64,000 nucleotides of DNA from UBA4744 sp963718995 (GTDB lineage: Bacteria > Actinomycetota > Acidimicrobiia > Spongiisociales > UBA4744), in the NCBI GenBank assembly GCA_963718995.1, contig CAVRAP010000020.1, positions 62,001 through 126,000 on the forward strand, written 5' to 3'. The notes beneath the pieces were generated by a model. That model did no database searches, was not told where the DNA came from, and worked only from the letters and a program-made list of their open reading frames with translations. Below, in pieces: positions 24,904 to 33,374 of the stretch. The first letter of the stretch is position 1, and the number at the start of each line of letters is the position of its first letter. The translations under genes and the position numbers were made by a program.

Positions 24904-25284
24904 ATGAACGTGCCCGACGACAGGCGATACACCGAAGAGCACGAGTGGGTGATGGTCGGCGAGGGTGGCAAGGTGCGGATGGGAATTTCGGAATATGCCC
25001 AGGATGCGCTCGGCGACGTGGTCTATATCGAACTCCCCGCCGTTGGGAAGACCGTAGCCAAGGGAGACGCCATCGCCGAGGTCGAATCAACCAAGTCGGT
25101 GGCCGACGTATACGCCCCGGTGGCCGGAGAAGTGTCAGCCGTCAACGATGCTTTATCTGCCGAGCCGGAGCTGGTTAACAGCGATCCGTACGGCGAGGGA
25201 TGGTTTGTAGACATAGCGGTTAGTGATTCCGCCGGCCTGGATAGCCTTCTCTCTCCCGACGCTTATCGCACCCTGATCGGGTAA
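24904..25284 (+). CDS. gcvH: glycine cleavage system H protein
   Basis: A 126-residue lipoyl carrier of the glycine cleavage system. RYTEEHEWV opens the domain, GISEYAQDALGDVVYIELP follows, and the lipoylated Lys sits in VESTKSVADVYAPV. It shuttles the aminomethyl group between GcvP (33-35 kb) and GcvT (31 kb). It precedes the FHA and MerR genes, the order seen around Rv1826-Rv1828 in Mycobacterium. Confidence 0.95.
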   Translation: MNVPDDRRYTEEHEWVMVGEGGKVRMGISEYAQDALGDVVYIELPAVGKTVAKGDAIAEVESTKSVADVYAPVAGEVSAVNDALSAEPELVNSDPYGEGWFVDIAVSDSAGLDSLLSPDAYRTLIG

Positions 25285-25304
25285 CGAGGCTGAAGCCCAT
25301 TACG

Positions 25305-25772
25305 ATGACGCATATGAAATGCCCAAACTGTCACGCGGAGATCGACGAGCAGGTTGTTGCGTGTCCTTCCTGTGGAGTGGCGACGGAACACGAAGCGACT
25401 ATCACCTTCGTCCCGATCTCGCCCCTCGCCCATCCAGCCCTGAGCCCGGATGAAGCTGCCCACGTGCCGGGCGTGGTCGGTTACGCGCTGGTTGTCGAGC
25501 GAGGGCCCCGGGCGGGCATGACCTGGGTGGTCAAGGAAGGCGCAACCACGGTCGGAAGACATCCCGACAGTGACATCTTTCTGGACGACATCACAGTTTC
25601 CCGTCACCACTGTCGGTTCCGCAGCGAGGGTGACGTGTTCACTGTGGAAGACTCCGGTTCAACGAACGGGACGTACGTCAACGGCGAGAGGGTAGATCAG
25701 AGTGCTTTGCAGCCGGGTGACGAAGTCATCATCGGCAAGTTTCACCTGATCGTGGCACTCGGTGATGAGTGA
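25305..25772 (+). CDS. zinc-ribbon FHA-domain protein (GarA-like position)
   Basis: A 155-residue protein. The N-terminal zinc ribbon has two CxxC pairs (CPNCHAEIDEQVVACPSCG, residues ~5-25). The C-terminal FHA phosphothreonine-binding domain (residues ~70-150) shows TVGRHPDSDIFLDDITVSRHHCRF and DSGSTNGTYVNGERV. Mycobacterial GarA, at the same place after gcvH, controls glutamate/2-oxoglutarate enzymes; it has an ETTS phosphosite instead of a zinc ribbon, so equal function is not assured. EATITF around residue 35 is a possible substitute phosphosite. ATG 25314 is an alternative start. Confidence 0.88.
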   Translation: MTHMKCPNCHAEIDEQVVACPSCGVATEHEATITFVPISPLAHPALSPDEAAHVPGVVGYALVVERGPRAGMTWVVKEGATTVGRHPDSDIFLDDITVSRHHCRFRSEGDVFTVEDSGSTNGTYVNGERVDQSALQPGDEVIIGKFHLIVALGDE

Positions 25773-26452
25773 CGGCATTTCCATCGGCGAGGTGATCAAC
25801 CTTCTCAAAGACGAGTTCCCCGATGTGAGCGTCTCGAAGGTGAGGTTCCTCGAAAGCCAGGGGTTGGTCGACCCGCACCGCAGTCCATCCGGCTACCGGC
25901 AGTTCTTCGAGGAGGACCTCAAGCGCCTGCGATTCATCCTGCAACAGCAGCGAGACCATTTTCTGCCACTCAAGGTGATCAAGTCAAAGCTGACCATGTG
26001 GGAGCACGGTGAGGAAAACGTCATGCCGGCCCCATCGGGACCCCCTCCGGAGAAGCTCTTTGCACCATCGAAAGCGCCCCTCGGGCTCGATGAGCTGGCT
26101 CGCGCCAGCGGCCTCTCTCGCCGCCAGGTTGGCGAGTTGATCGACCACGGCATCCTTCGACCCGATGACGAAGAAGGCGACCAGATCTTCAGCCAGGAAG
26201 AGCTGGCCGTAGCGCCGCGAAGCACAACGCCTTTTGGCCTACGGCTTCGAGGCCCGGCATCTGCGGTCGGTGCGTATATCCACGGAACGCGATTCGGCGC
26301 TCCTCGAGCAGCTCACGACGCCCCTCCTTCGCAATCGGAGCCCCGAGGCACGTCACCGGGCCGGTGAGATCCTCGCCGGGTGTGCCGACGCAATCGGGAA
26401 GATGAGGGTTGCGATCCTCACCGAGGAGCTGCGCCGGCTACTGGAGTCCTAG
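25765..26452 (+). CDS. MerR-family regulator (FtsR/Rv1828-like), frame broken once
   Basis: Intact form would be about 228 residues. The N-terminal MerR winged helix is ISIGEVINLLKDEFPDVSVSKVRFLESQGLVDPHRSPSGYRQF, followed by the second winged helix LGLDELARASGLSRRQVGELIDHGIL. At about 26215 the frame must shift (one extra C in GCGCCGCG) to continue as REAQRLLAYGFEARHLRSV...MRVAILTEELRRLLES, ending 26452. Homologues control cell-division genes in other actinobacteria. Start ATG 25765; GTG 25762 is equally possible. It overlaps dacA by one base. Confidence 0.8.
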
Positions 26453-27649
26453 TGCTGCGACGCGCCCGGTCTTCAGTTCTCCCTCGATTGGCCCTTGTGG
26501 TGCTCACCCTGACCTTCTTCGGGGGAGTTGTGGCACCGGTGGGAGCCACCGTCGCCCCGACGGGAGCGGTGCAACTACCGCCTGTGCCCGTGGACGGGTT
26601 GTTCACCGGGTCGCCTCCCGACGTCACCGCCCAGACCTGGATTCTGTACGACGCCACCTACGATCGGGTTCTGGCCGAAAAGGACGCAGATCAACGCCGT
26701 GCCATGGCATCGACCACAAAGATGATGACGGCGCTCCTCGTCGTCGACAACGGATCCCGGTTCGATCGCGTCACCATCAGTGAGACTGCCCCGGAGGTAG
26801 GCGAAGCGGAGATCGACCTCGTGGCCGGTGAAGTATGGACGGTCCAACAGCTACTCAACGCAATGTTGCTGGGTTCCGCGAACGATGCCGCTCTGGCAGT
26901 TGCCGAGCATGTCGGCGGGACCGTCGAACGGTTCGTCGATAGCATGAACGACCGGGCCGAACAGTTGGGGATGGACAACACACGATTTGCCAACCCGCAC
27001 GGACTTGATGAGCCGAACCATTTCAGCTCGGCCCGCGATCTCTTGACGTTGGCTCGAGCGACGATGGCCGTTGAAGAGCTGGCCGCCATCGTGGCGATGC
27101 GGGAGGCCACGTTGCCTCCGACCGTCGACGGCGCAGAACGTAATGGTCCGCACCACCAACCGGCTGCTCTACGAGTATCAGGGGGCGAACGGAGTGAAGA
27201 CCGGCTATACCGACGACGCCGGTTGGACTCTGGCGGCGTCGGCCGAGCGGGACGGGCGAACGCTCTACGCCATCGTGATGGGATCGCCAACGGTCGACCG
27301 GCGATTCGCCGACGCAGCCGCACTCCTCGACTACGGCTTCAGCGAATTCGGGGTGGTTGAGGTCATCGTCGCCGGAGTCGATTATGCGAGGCGAAGACTG
27401 CCGGACGCATCAGAGGCCGAGGCAGCGGCCACCGAGACGGTATCTCTCTTTGCCAATCGAGAGGATGCCGAGCTCATTGAGTTGACTCCTGCCTTTGCAG
27501 GTGACGGGGCGGTCGTCATAGCGTCGATCGGCGGGGAAGAGCTGGCCAGAGTTCCTCTCGAAACTGCTGCAGCTCCGGGTTTACCAGATCTGGCCGAGGC
27601 ATTCTCGTGGGCGAGCAACTACTGGGATTGGCTGTTTGGCAATGCCTGA
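26452..27649 (+). CDS. D-alanyl-D-alanine carboxypeptidase (S11), frame broken once
   Basis: A penicillin-binding protein 5-type D,D-carboxypeptidase of ~398 residues that trims peptidoglycan pentapeptides outside the membrane. A signal sequence (LPRLALVVLTLTFFGGVVAPVG) precedes the catalytic motifs ASTTKMM (Ser-x-x-Lys), SAND (SxN) and KTGYT (KTG). SxxK and SxN are in the first frame, KTG in the second; the break lies near 27133 (one extra G, GGCGCAG). The C-terminal part ends in a hydrophobic ASNYWDWLFGNA. GTG 26452 overlaps the MerR stop. Confidence 0.85.
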
Positions 27650-27659
27650 TCCCACCCGT

Positions 27660-27684
27660 CCCGCACCCGTTCGGATGGTGCGGG
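27660..27684 (+). promoter_or_regulatory. hairpin next to the hpt start codon
   Basis: CCCGCACC (27660-27667) pairs with GGTGCGGG (27677-27684) around a 9-base loop, ending two bases before the GTG start of hpt at 27686. It covers the only place a ribosome-binding site could be, so it may limit hpt translation unless opened, or act as a dacA terminator without a U-run. Confidence 0.45.
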
Positions 27685-27685
27685 C

Positions 27686-28279
27686 GTGACCACCAGCGCC
27701 GACTCATTTGTTGAGGTCATCACGGCCGGGGCCCTGGCCTCGAGAACCGGGGAACTGGGTGGACAGCTGACCGCGGACTATCGGGACAAGGTGCCCGTGC
27801 TGGTGGGCGTGCTGCACGGCTCGCTCCCGTTCCTCAGTGATCTCGTTCGGCAGGTGGACACTGAGCTCGAGGTCGATTTTCTCGCTCTCAGCCGCTTTGG
27901 CGAAGGGGGCAGGGTCCGGATCGCCATGGACACCGAGATCTCGCTGGAAGACCGCCACGTGGTGCTCGTCGAAGACATTGTCGACACGGGCCTGACCCTC
28001 TCGTACGTACGCCGCCTCTTGGAGACGAGAGACGTGGCCAGCCTGGCAACGGTCACGCTGATCGACAAGGCACCCCGACGGATCGTTGAGGTACCGCTCG
28101 AATACCGTGGATTTGAGGTCGGCGATGAGTTCCTGCTCGGATACGGTCTGGATTGGGAGGGCAAGTACCGGAACCTGAGATCGATCTGGATGGTCCTCGA
28201 TCTGGCGACGTTGCAGTCCGATTCTGCATCACTCGGCGACAGGGTGTTCCCGGCCCACGGTGATAATCTGACCGCATGA
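27686..28279 (+). CDS. hpt: hypoxanthine phosphoribosyltransferase
   Basis: A 197-residue type I phosphoribosyltransferase that salvages hypoxanthine/guanine to IMP/GMP. The PRPP-binding motif is VVLVEDIVDTGLTL; LVGVLHGSLPFLSDLVRQ and DEFLLGYGLDWEGKYRNL are typical Hpt regions. GTG 27686 is the start; upstream DNA forms a hairpin. It would use the hypoxanthine that follows from the adenosine deaminases elsewhere in the window. The end overlaps the next gene by 4 bases. Confidence 0.94.
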   Translation: MTTSADSFVEVITAGALASRTGELGGQLTADYRDKVPVLVGVLHGSLPFLSDLVRQVDTELEVDFLALSRFGEGGRVRIAMDTEISLEDRHVVLVEDIVDTGLTLSYVRRLLETRDVASLATVTLIDKAPRRIVEVPLEYRGFEVGDEFLLGYGLDWEGKYRNLRSIWMVLDLATLQSDSASLGDRVFPAHGDNLTA

Positions 28280-28797
28280 GTGATCCAAACGGCTCAGAGA
28301 ACGAAGGGATCCCGATGGATCTGATTGGGGTTCGCATCGAACTGCCGACCAATCAGCCGATCGTGCTTCTGCGGGAAACGGATGGCTCCCGGTATCTGCC
28401 TATTTGGATCGGGGCGGTTGAGGCCACTGCAATCGCGTACGCCCTCGAAGGCGTCGTTCCCCAGCGGCCCTTGACTCATGATCTCCTCAAGACCGTCTCC
28501 GAATCTTTGGGGGCGAGCGTCGCCCGGGTGGTGGTGACTGAGCTGCGGGACAGCGTGTACTACGCAGATCTCGTGTTGACCAGAGGGGGAGACGAGGTGA
28601 CCGTTTCGTCCCGTCCCTCCGACGCAATTGCCCTGGCCGCCCGGATGGGAGCGCCGCTGTTCGCCACCCCGCAGGTATTGGACGATGCCGGTATTGAGAT
28701 ACGAGACGACGACGAGGAAGCCGAGATAGAGAAGTTCCGGGAGTTCCTCGACGACATCAGCCCGGAGGACTTCGAGGCCGGCGAGTCTCCAAGCTGA
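28276..28797 (+). CDS. bifunctional nuclease (BFN/DUF151) domain protein
   Basis: A 173-residue protein of the BFN/DUF151 family (Rv1829-like). MDLIGVRIELPTNQPIVLLRETDGSRYLPIWIGAVEATAIA and RPLTHDLLKTV are characteristic. An acidic C-terminal tail (DDDEEAEIEKFREFLDDISPEDFEAGE) follows, as in actinobacterial UVR-type versions. Nuclease activity is reported for a plant homologue only; the bacterial role is unknown. In mycobacteria the gene lies between the two merR genes; here hpt precedes it and a K+ channel follows. Confidence 0.88.
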   Translation: MSDPNGSENEGIPMDLIGVRIELPTNQPIVLLRETDGSRYLPIWIGAVEATAIAYALEGVVPQRPLTHDLLKTVSESLGASVARVVVTELRDSVYYADLVLTRGGDEVTVSSRPSDAIALAARMGAPLFATPQVLDDAGIEIRDDDEEAEIEKFREFLDDISPEDFEAGESPS

Positions 28798-29798
28798 TGA
28801 AAGGCCTCACCCGGCTGCGGGTCGCTGCCGTCATTCTGGGAAGCGTCATCATCGTCGGAACGATCGGTTTCCTCCTCATCGAGAAGGCTTCCGTGCTTGA
28901 CGCCTTCTTCATGACCATGATCACGATTTCTACGGTCGGCTACAACGAAGTGTTCCCGCTTTCGGAGACCGGAGAACTTTTCACGGTTGGCTTGATCGTG
29001 GTGGGGGTCGGTACGCTCTTCTACACTGCCGGGGCGGCTCTCGAAGCCGCCTTCGAGAATCTCAGTGGCCGGCAAGGAATGACCAAGATGACACGGACCA
29101 TCGAACAGCTGAGCGATCACTACATCATCTGCGGTTTCGGCCGGGTGGGTGGCGCAACCTGGGAGCTGATGGTCGACCGGGGTGCGGAGGTCCTGGTGAT
29201 CGAGGGTGATCCGGCGGCTGCTCAGGAAGCCAGAGATGCCGGAGCGTTGGTCCTCGAGGAGGACGCAACCCACAATGAGACGTTGGTTGCTGCCGGGATC
29301 AACCGGGCTCGATCACTCATCGCCTGCGTCACGGCCGACTCGGACAACCTCGTCATCGTGCTGTCCGCCAAGGCTCTCCGTCCCGACCTGCTGGTTATCG
29401 CTCGGGCCGCCGAAAGCGAGTCGGAACGCAAGCTGTACTTAGCCGGGGCAGATCGCGTGGTTGCCCCTCAACGGGTCGGCGCACACCGGTTGGCTTCGAT
29501 GGCGTTCCAACCGGAACTGGCCGACTTTGTCGACCTCGTCTTGCAAGGCAACCACGTCGAGTTCCGCGTCCAGCAGATGCAGATCCACGAGGATTGCATC
29601 CTGGCGGGCATGTCGCTGCGAGAGGCCGCTATCCGGCAACGGTCGGGGGCCATGATTCTGGCCGTCGAAGACGAATCCCGCCGGCTCTATCTGAACCCCG
29701 ATCCCGACCTGGTCATTACCCCGGGTCAGGTCATGGTCGGCATCGGCACCAACGATCAGATCGAGAAATTGACCCTTCTCATGACCGGACCGAGTTGA
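28797..29798 (+). CDS. potassium channel with RCK (TrkA-N/TrkA-C) domains
   Basis: A 333-residue two-helix K+ channel. Helix 1 spans residues ~8-28, the pore loop carries the selectivity filter TVGYNE (about residue 46), and helix 2 is LFTVGLIVVGVGTLFYTAGAALE. A cytoplasmic RCK N domain follows with the nucleotide-binding IICGFGRVGGATWELMVDRGAEVLVIEGD. The C-terminal TrkA-C domain covers ~residues 250-330. It resembles MthK-type ligand-gated channels. It overlaps the BFN gene by one base; a promoter region with DnaA-box-like sites follows. Confidence 0.93.
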   Translation: MKGLTRLRVAAVILGSVIIVGTIGFLLIEKASVLDAFFMTMITISTVGYNEVFPLSETGELFTVGLIVVGVGTLFYTAGAALEAAFENLSGRQGMTKMTRTIEQLSDHYIICGFGRVGGATWELMVDRGAEVLVIEGDPAAAQEARDAGALVLEEDATHNETLVAAGINRARSLIACVTADSDNLVIVLSAKALRPDLLVIARAAESESERKLYLAGADRVVAPQRVGAHRLASMAFQPELADFVDLVLQGNHVEFRVQQMQIHEDCILAGMSLREAAIRQRSGAMILAVEDESRRLYLNPDPDLVITPGQVMVGIGTNDQIEKLTLLMTGPS

Positions 29799-29814
29799 CG
29801 GTCGCTCGCCCGAG

Positions 29815-29823
29815 TTGTCCACA
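29815..29823 (+). promoter_or_regulatory. DnaA-box-like site 1 (TTGTCCACA)
   Basis: TTGTCCACA is the consensus DnaA box of high-GC actinobacteria. It lies 29 bases before a second box (29844) and ~120 bases upstream of the downstream merR start. Seen directly; DnaA binding is inference. Confidence 0.6.
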
Positions 29824-29843
29824 GACCGGTAGGCAGATCGAGG

Positions 29844-29852
29844 TTATCCACA
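29844..29852 (+). promoter_or_regulatory. DnaA-box-like site 2 (TTATCCACA)
   Basis: TTATCCACA is the perfect E. coli R1-type DnaA box. It sits 8 bases upstream of the -35 of the merR promoter candidate, where a regulator could stimulate or block polymerase. Confidence 0.65.
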
Positions 29853-29859
29853 GATACTG

Positions 29860-29889
29860 TTGACAACTTTGCGGCGTTCCGGGTAGGTT
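29860..29889 (+). promoter_or_regulatory. candidate promoter of the downstream merR gene
   Basis: TTGACA (29860-29865), an 18-base spacer, then TAGGTT (29884-29889), matching the actinobacterial TAnnnT -10. It is 55 bases upstream of GTG 29945, with GAGGAG before the start codon. Confidence 0.6.
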
Positions 29890-29944
29890 ATAGCCCCGTA
29901 ATTACGAACGTGTAAGCTACGACGGCTAACAGAGGAGCGCGGTT

Positions 29945-30427
29945 GTGACGGATACTGGTTATCGAGCCCCGCAAGTGTGCAATCTGGTCGGAATAACGTA
30001 CCGCCAGCTTGACTACTGGGCGCGGACGGGCCTCTTGCGGCCGTCGATCCAGAGTGCGAATGGCTCCGGATCGCAACGCCGGTACTCGTTTACCGACGTC
30101 GTGCAACTCAAGGTCATCAAGCGATTGCTGGACGCAGGCATGAGCCTCAAGAAGATCCGCCAGGCAATGGAGATTCTGGTTCTGCAACTCCAGAGCGATC
30201 AGCCCCTGGTCGATGTGACGCTTCTCTCGGATGGACAGACCATCTACGCAGCCCACAGCGCCGACGAAGTGGTAGACGTGTTTCGCCGCGGTCAGGGCGT
30301 CTTCGGGATCGCCGTCGGTCCGGTCCAGGCGGAACTCGAAGGTCAAATTCACCAGTTGTTCCCCGAACTGGCCGAGACCGGTACGCCGGCCACAGTTGCG
30401 GCAACCGGGGAGGTTGGGGTCAACTGA
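29945..30427 (+). CDS. MerR-family regulator (Rv1830/McdR-like)
   Basis: A 160-residue MerR regulator with helix-turn-helix YRAPQVCNLVGITYRQLDYWARTGLLRPS, wing QRRYSFTDVVQLKVIKRLLDAGMSLKKIRQAME, and a C-terminal ligand or partner domain without Cys metal ligands. In mycobacteria the gene at this position (Rv1830) controls growth and cell-division timing. Its promoter here has two DnaA-box-like sites. The stop TGA (30425-30427) overlaps a CTG that seems to start the next gene. Orthology is inferred from gene order and the N-terminal domain. Confidence 0.85.
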   Translation: MTDTGYRAPQVCNLVGITYRQLDYWARTGLLRPSIQSANGSGSQRRYSFTDVVQLKVIKRLLDAGMSLKKIRQAMEILVLQLQSDQPLVDVTLLSDGQTIYAAHSADEVVDVFRRGQGVFGIAVGPVQAELEGQIHQLFPELAETGTPATVAATGEVGVN

Positions 30428-30879
30428 CCACGCACGACGTATTCGAGAACGGTCCGGCAGACCTCACCGAGTTTGCCCACAACAGCGAGCGGCAGTTCGC
30501 CCGGTTGCTCGACTTCTACGGGATTGCATGGGCATACGAGCCGCGCTCGTTCCCTCTGGCCTGGGACGAGGAAGGAAGACCTTCCCGCTTCTTCACACCC
30601 GACTTCTACCTCATCGAAGACGACCTGTTCATCGAGATAACCACCATGAATCAGAAGCTGGTTACCAAGAAGAACCGCAAGGTGCGGCGGCTGAAAGAGC
30701 TGTACCCGGAGGTCAGCTGCAAGGTTTTCTACCAGCGTGACTATCTCCACCTGCTCGTCAAGTACGGCCTCGAGGAACCGGACCACATGGACGAGGTTCC
30801 CGCCCCATCGAGGATCCCGGGTCCGCCGCAGGTGGTCAGAGTCCTCGATGAACGCCTGGGTGGTCAGGCAGCAGGGTAA
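30424..30879 (+). CDS. PD-(D/E)xK-like nuclease-fold protein, apparent CTG start
   Basis: A 151-residue protein I recall only as a conserved hypothetical. FAHNSERQFARLLDFYGIAWAYEPRSFPL is followed by FTPDFYL, then LFIEITTMNQKLVTKKNRK: an ordered Asp ... Glu-Ile-Thr ... Lys pattern that fits the PD-(D/E)xK nuclease core. Nuclease activity is not shown. No ATG/GTG/TTG lies in frame before the conserved start of the domain; CTG 30424, in a CTGA overlap with the merR stop and with GGGGAGG ~10 bases upstream, is the best candidate. TTG 30505 would remove ~27 conserved-looking residues. Confidence 0.7.
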   Translation: MTTHDVFENGPADLTEFAHNSERQFARLLDFYGIAWAYEPRSFPLAWDEEGRPSRFFTPDFYLIEDDLFIEITTMNQKLVTKKNRKVRRLKELYPEVSCKVFYQRDYLHLLVKYGLEEPDHMDEVPAPSRIPGPPQVVRVLDERLGGQAAG

Positions 30880-30982
30880 CGGGCCAAAAGGGCCTGGAAA
30901 CCTGCCGTTCTCCCTCACGTCGCACTGCGCACCCTCGTCTAGTCTGCGCAGGTGATCAGTCTCCCGTGGAGAGGAGTGACGT

Positions 30983-32036
30983 ATGGCCCAATCCCCGCTC
31001 TACGATGAGCATGTTCGTCTTGGAGCCCGTTTTGTGGACTTCGCCGGCTGGGCGATGCCGGTCCAATACGCGAGTGTCCTGGCCGAGCATGATGCCGTGC
31101 GGACCTCAGCCGGGGTCTTCGATGTGTCCCATCTCGGCCGGTTCCGCCTGGAAGGGCCGGGGAGCACGGACCTGCTTCGCTCTCTACTCTGCAACGATGT
31201 CGTCGCCATCGAACCGGGCCGTGCTCAATACACGATGGCGCTCAACGAGGCCGGTGGCGTCGAGGACGACATCATCGTCTGGAGATGGGCGGACGAGCGG
31301 TACTGGGTGGTGCCGAATGGATCAAATGACGACAAGATCCGGGCTGCGTTTGTTGCAGCAGCTAACGGAGACATCATGGTCGACAACCTGCGGGAGACGA
31401 CGGTCCTGATCGCGGTGCAAGGACCGGATGCCCCGGCGGCCATCGAAGCCGTTCTGGGGAAGCGCCCCGGCCGTTTCCGGCTCTTCGAAGCAGAATTCGG
31501 CGGGTATCCGGTCTGGGTGGCAGGCACCGGTTACACCGGTGAGCGAGGCGGGGAGATCGCCGCACCGGCCGAGGGCGGCAGGCGCCCTTTTCAACGCGTT
31601 CCGGGAGGCGGGTGTGACCCCGGCCGGGCTCGGGTCGCGTGACACGCTCCGTTTGGAGATGGGCTATCCACTCTGGGGACAGGATCTCGACCCGCAGACG
31701 ACTCCGCTCGAAGCCGGCTTGAGCTGGGTCGTCAATTGGGATCACGAGTTCACCGGCAAAGCGGCGTTCCTGCGCCAACGAGACGCCGGGGGCGGCAAAC
31801 AACTGATTGGATTTGTGATGGAGGGCCGTCAGATTGCCCGACATGACTACCCGCTTCGGGCCGGATCCTCGAGCGGGAAGGTCACGAGCGGCAACTTCAG
31901 CCCCACGCTCAAGCAGGGGATCGGGATGGGGTATCTCCAGCCACTGCCCGGGCCTGAGGTTCAAGTAGAGGTTGAGGTTAGAGGTGGCTGGTTGCCGGTC
32001 GAACGCCGTGATCCGCCATTCATCGAGAGGAAGTGA
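30983..32036 (+). CDS. gcvT: aminomethyltransferase GcvT, frame broken once
   Basis: T protein of the glycine cleavage system, which passes the aminomethyl carbon from GcvH to tetrahydrofolate. The first frame gives SPLYDEHVRLGARFVDFAGWAMPVQYAS, FDVSHLGRF and GYTGERGGE; the second gives ALFNAFREAGVTPAGLGSRDTLRLEMGYPLWGQDLD and SGNFSPTLKQGIGMGYL. They join if one G is removed from GAGGGCGG at 31573-31575. Intact length would be ~350 residues, normal for GcvT. ATG 30983 has GGAGAGGAG upstream. A GTGA lies at the end, before gcvPA. Confidence 0.9.
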
Positions 32037-32038
32037 TT

Positions 32039-33374
32039 GTGGATTTCACACCGCACACAGAAACGGATGTTCGCGTCATGCTGGACGTGCTCGGTCTGGA
32101 AAGCCCGGCCGATCTTTTTGCCCATATACCTTCCGGGGCCCTGCTCGATCATGATCCGGGACTCCCTGAGGCGCTCTCGGAACTCGAGTTGATGCAGCTG
32201 GTGAACGAACTGGGGAGTCGCAATCGATCCGACCTGGTCTGCTTCGCCGGGGGCGGCTACTACGACCACTACCTACCACCGGTCGTAACGGCGCTGACCA
32301 TGCGACCGGAGTTCGTCACCGCCTATACGCCCTACCAACCGGAGGTATCCCAGGGGGTCCTGCAGGCGCTCTTCGAGTTCCAGTCGATGGTGTGTGCCCT
32401 GACCGGAATGGATGTAGCCAACGCGTCGCTCTACGACGGTGCCACCGCGGCGGTTGAGGCCGTCAATCTGGCCGTCGCAGCCACCGGCCGCAACAGCGTG
32501 TGGGTATCGCAAGGCGCTCCATCCACGGGCCAGAGAGACCATTGCCACGTTCGCAGCCGCTCGCAACATCGCCGTGGTTGAGCACGAGTTGGTTGACGGA
32601 AGAACGGTTTGGGATGAATCCGCCCAACCGGCTCCGGCTGCTGTGATTGTGGCCCAGCCCAACTACCTCGGGATTGTTGAAGACTACGACCGGGTGGCCT
32701 CGCTTGCCCATACACTCGGGGCTCTGGCGGTTGCCTCCGTGGATCCGATGACGCTCGGTCTGCTGCGCAACCCCGGCTCCGCAGGGTTCGATCTGGTGGT
32801 CGGGGAGGGACAACCGCTCGGCAACCCGTTGTCTTTTGGCGGGCCGGTCGTCGGTCTGTTCGCGACCACGACTGCGCTGATGCGGCGGATTCCGGGCCGA
32901 CTGGTCGGCGAGACGATCGACCGCGATGGCAACACCGCCTACGTCCTGACGTTGCGGGCCAGAGAACAAGACATACGAAGGGCCAAGGCATCGTCAAACA
33001 TCTGCACGAATCAGACCCTCAACGCGCTGGCGTCGGCGATTCATCTCGGCTGGCTCGGTCCTGAGGGACTGCGCGAGGTTGGTGACCAATCGGCTCAGAA
33101 GGCCCACTACCTGGCCGAACGACTCGCGGAGCTGCCGGGTGTCGAACTTGTCACGACCGCAGGTTTTGTTCGGGAGTTCGCCGTCAACCTGCCGAAGGAT
33201 GCCGATGAGGTCATCGCCGCCATGGCCGAGCGAGGGTTCCTGGCAGGGATCTCCCTGGGTGGCGACTATCCGACCATGCCGTATGGCATGTTGGTGGCCG
33301 TCACGGAGAAACGATCGAAGGCCGAACTCGACGGCTACGTTACGGCGCTGAAGGAGGTGCTCGCTCATGGCTGA
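32039..33374 (+). CDS. gcvPA: glycine dehydrogenase (decarboxylating) subunit 1, frame broken once
   Basis: The N-terminal half of split glycine decarboxylase, about 445 residues. Frame one runs VDFTPHTETDVRVMLDVLG to ...RNSVWVSQ; frame two resumes ALHPRARETIATFAAARNIAV and continues to the end. They join if one G is removed at about 32513 (CAAGGCGCTC). FAGGGYYDHYLPPVV and KASSNICTNQTLNAL are typical GcvPA motifs. GTG 32039 is chosen since it gives the family N-terminus VDFTPHTE with GAGAGGA at ~8 bases; GTG 32033 is also open. It overlaps gcvPB by 8 bases. Confidence 0.9.

Noticed and set aside
29800..29900. Replication origin at the two DnaA-box-like sites
   Set aside because: Only two boxes and no dnaA, dnaN, gidB or parAB genes nearby; a promoter role is more likely.
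30880..30982. Glycine riboswitch before gcvT
   Set aside because: The 103-base leader lacks the paired aptamer cores expected of glycine riboswitches.
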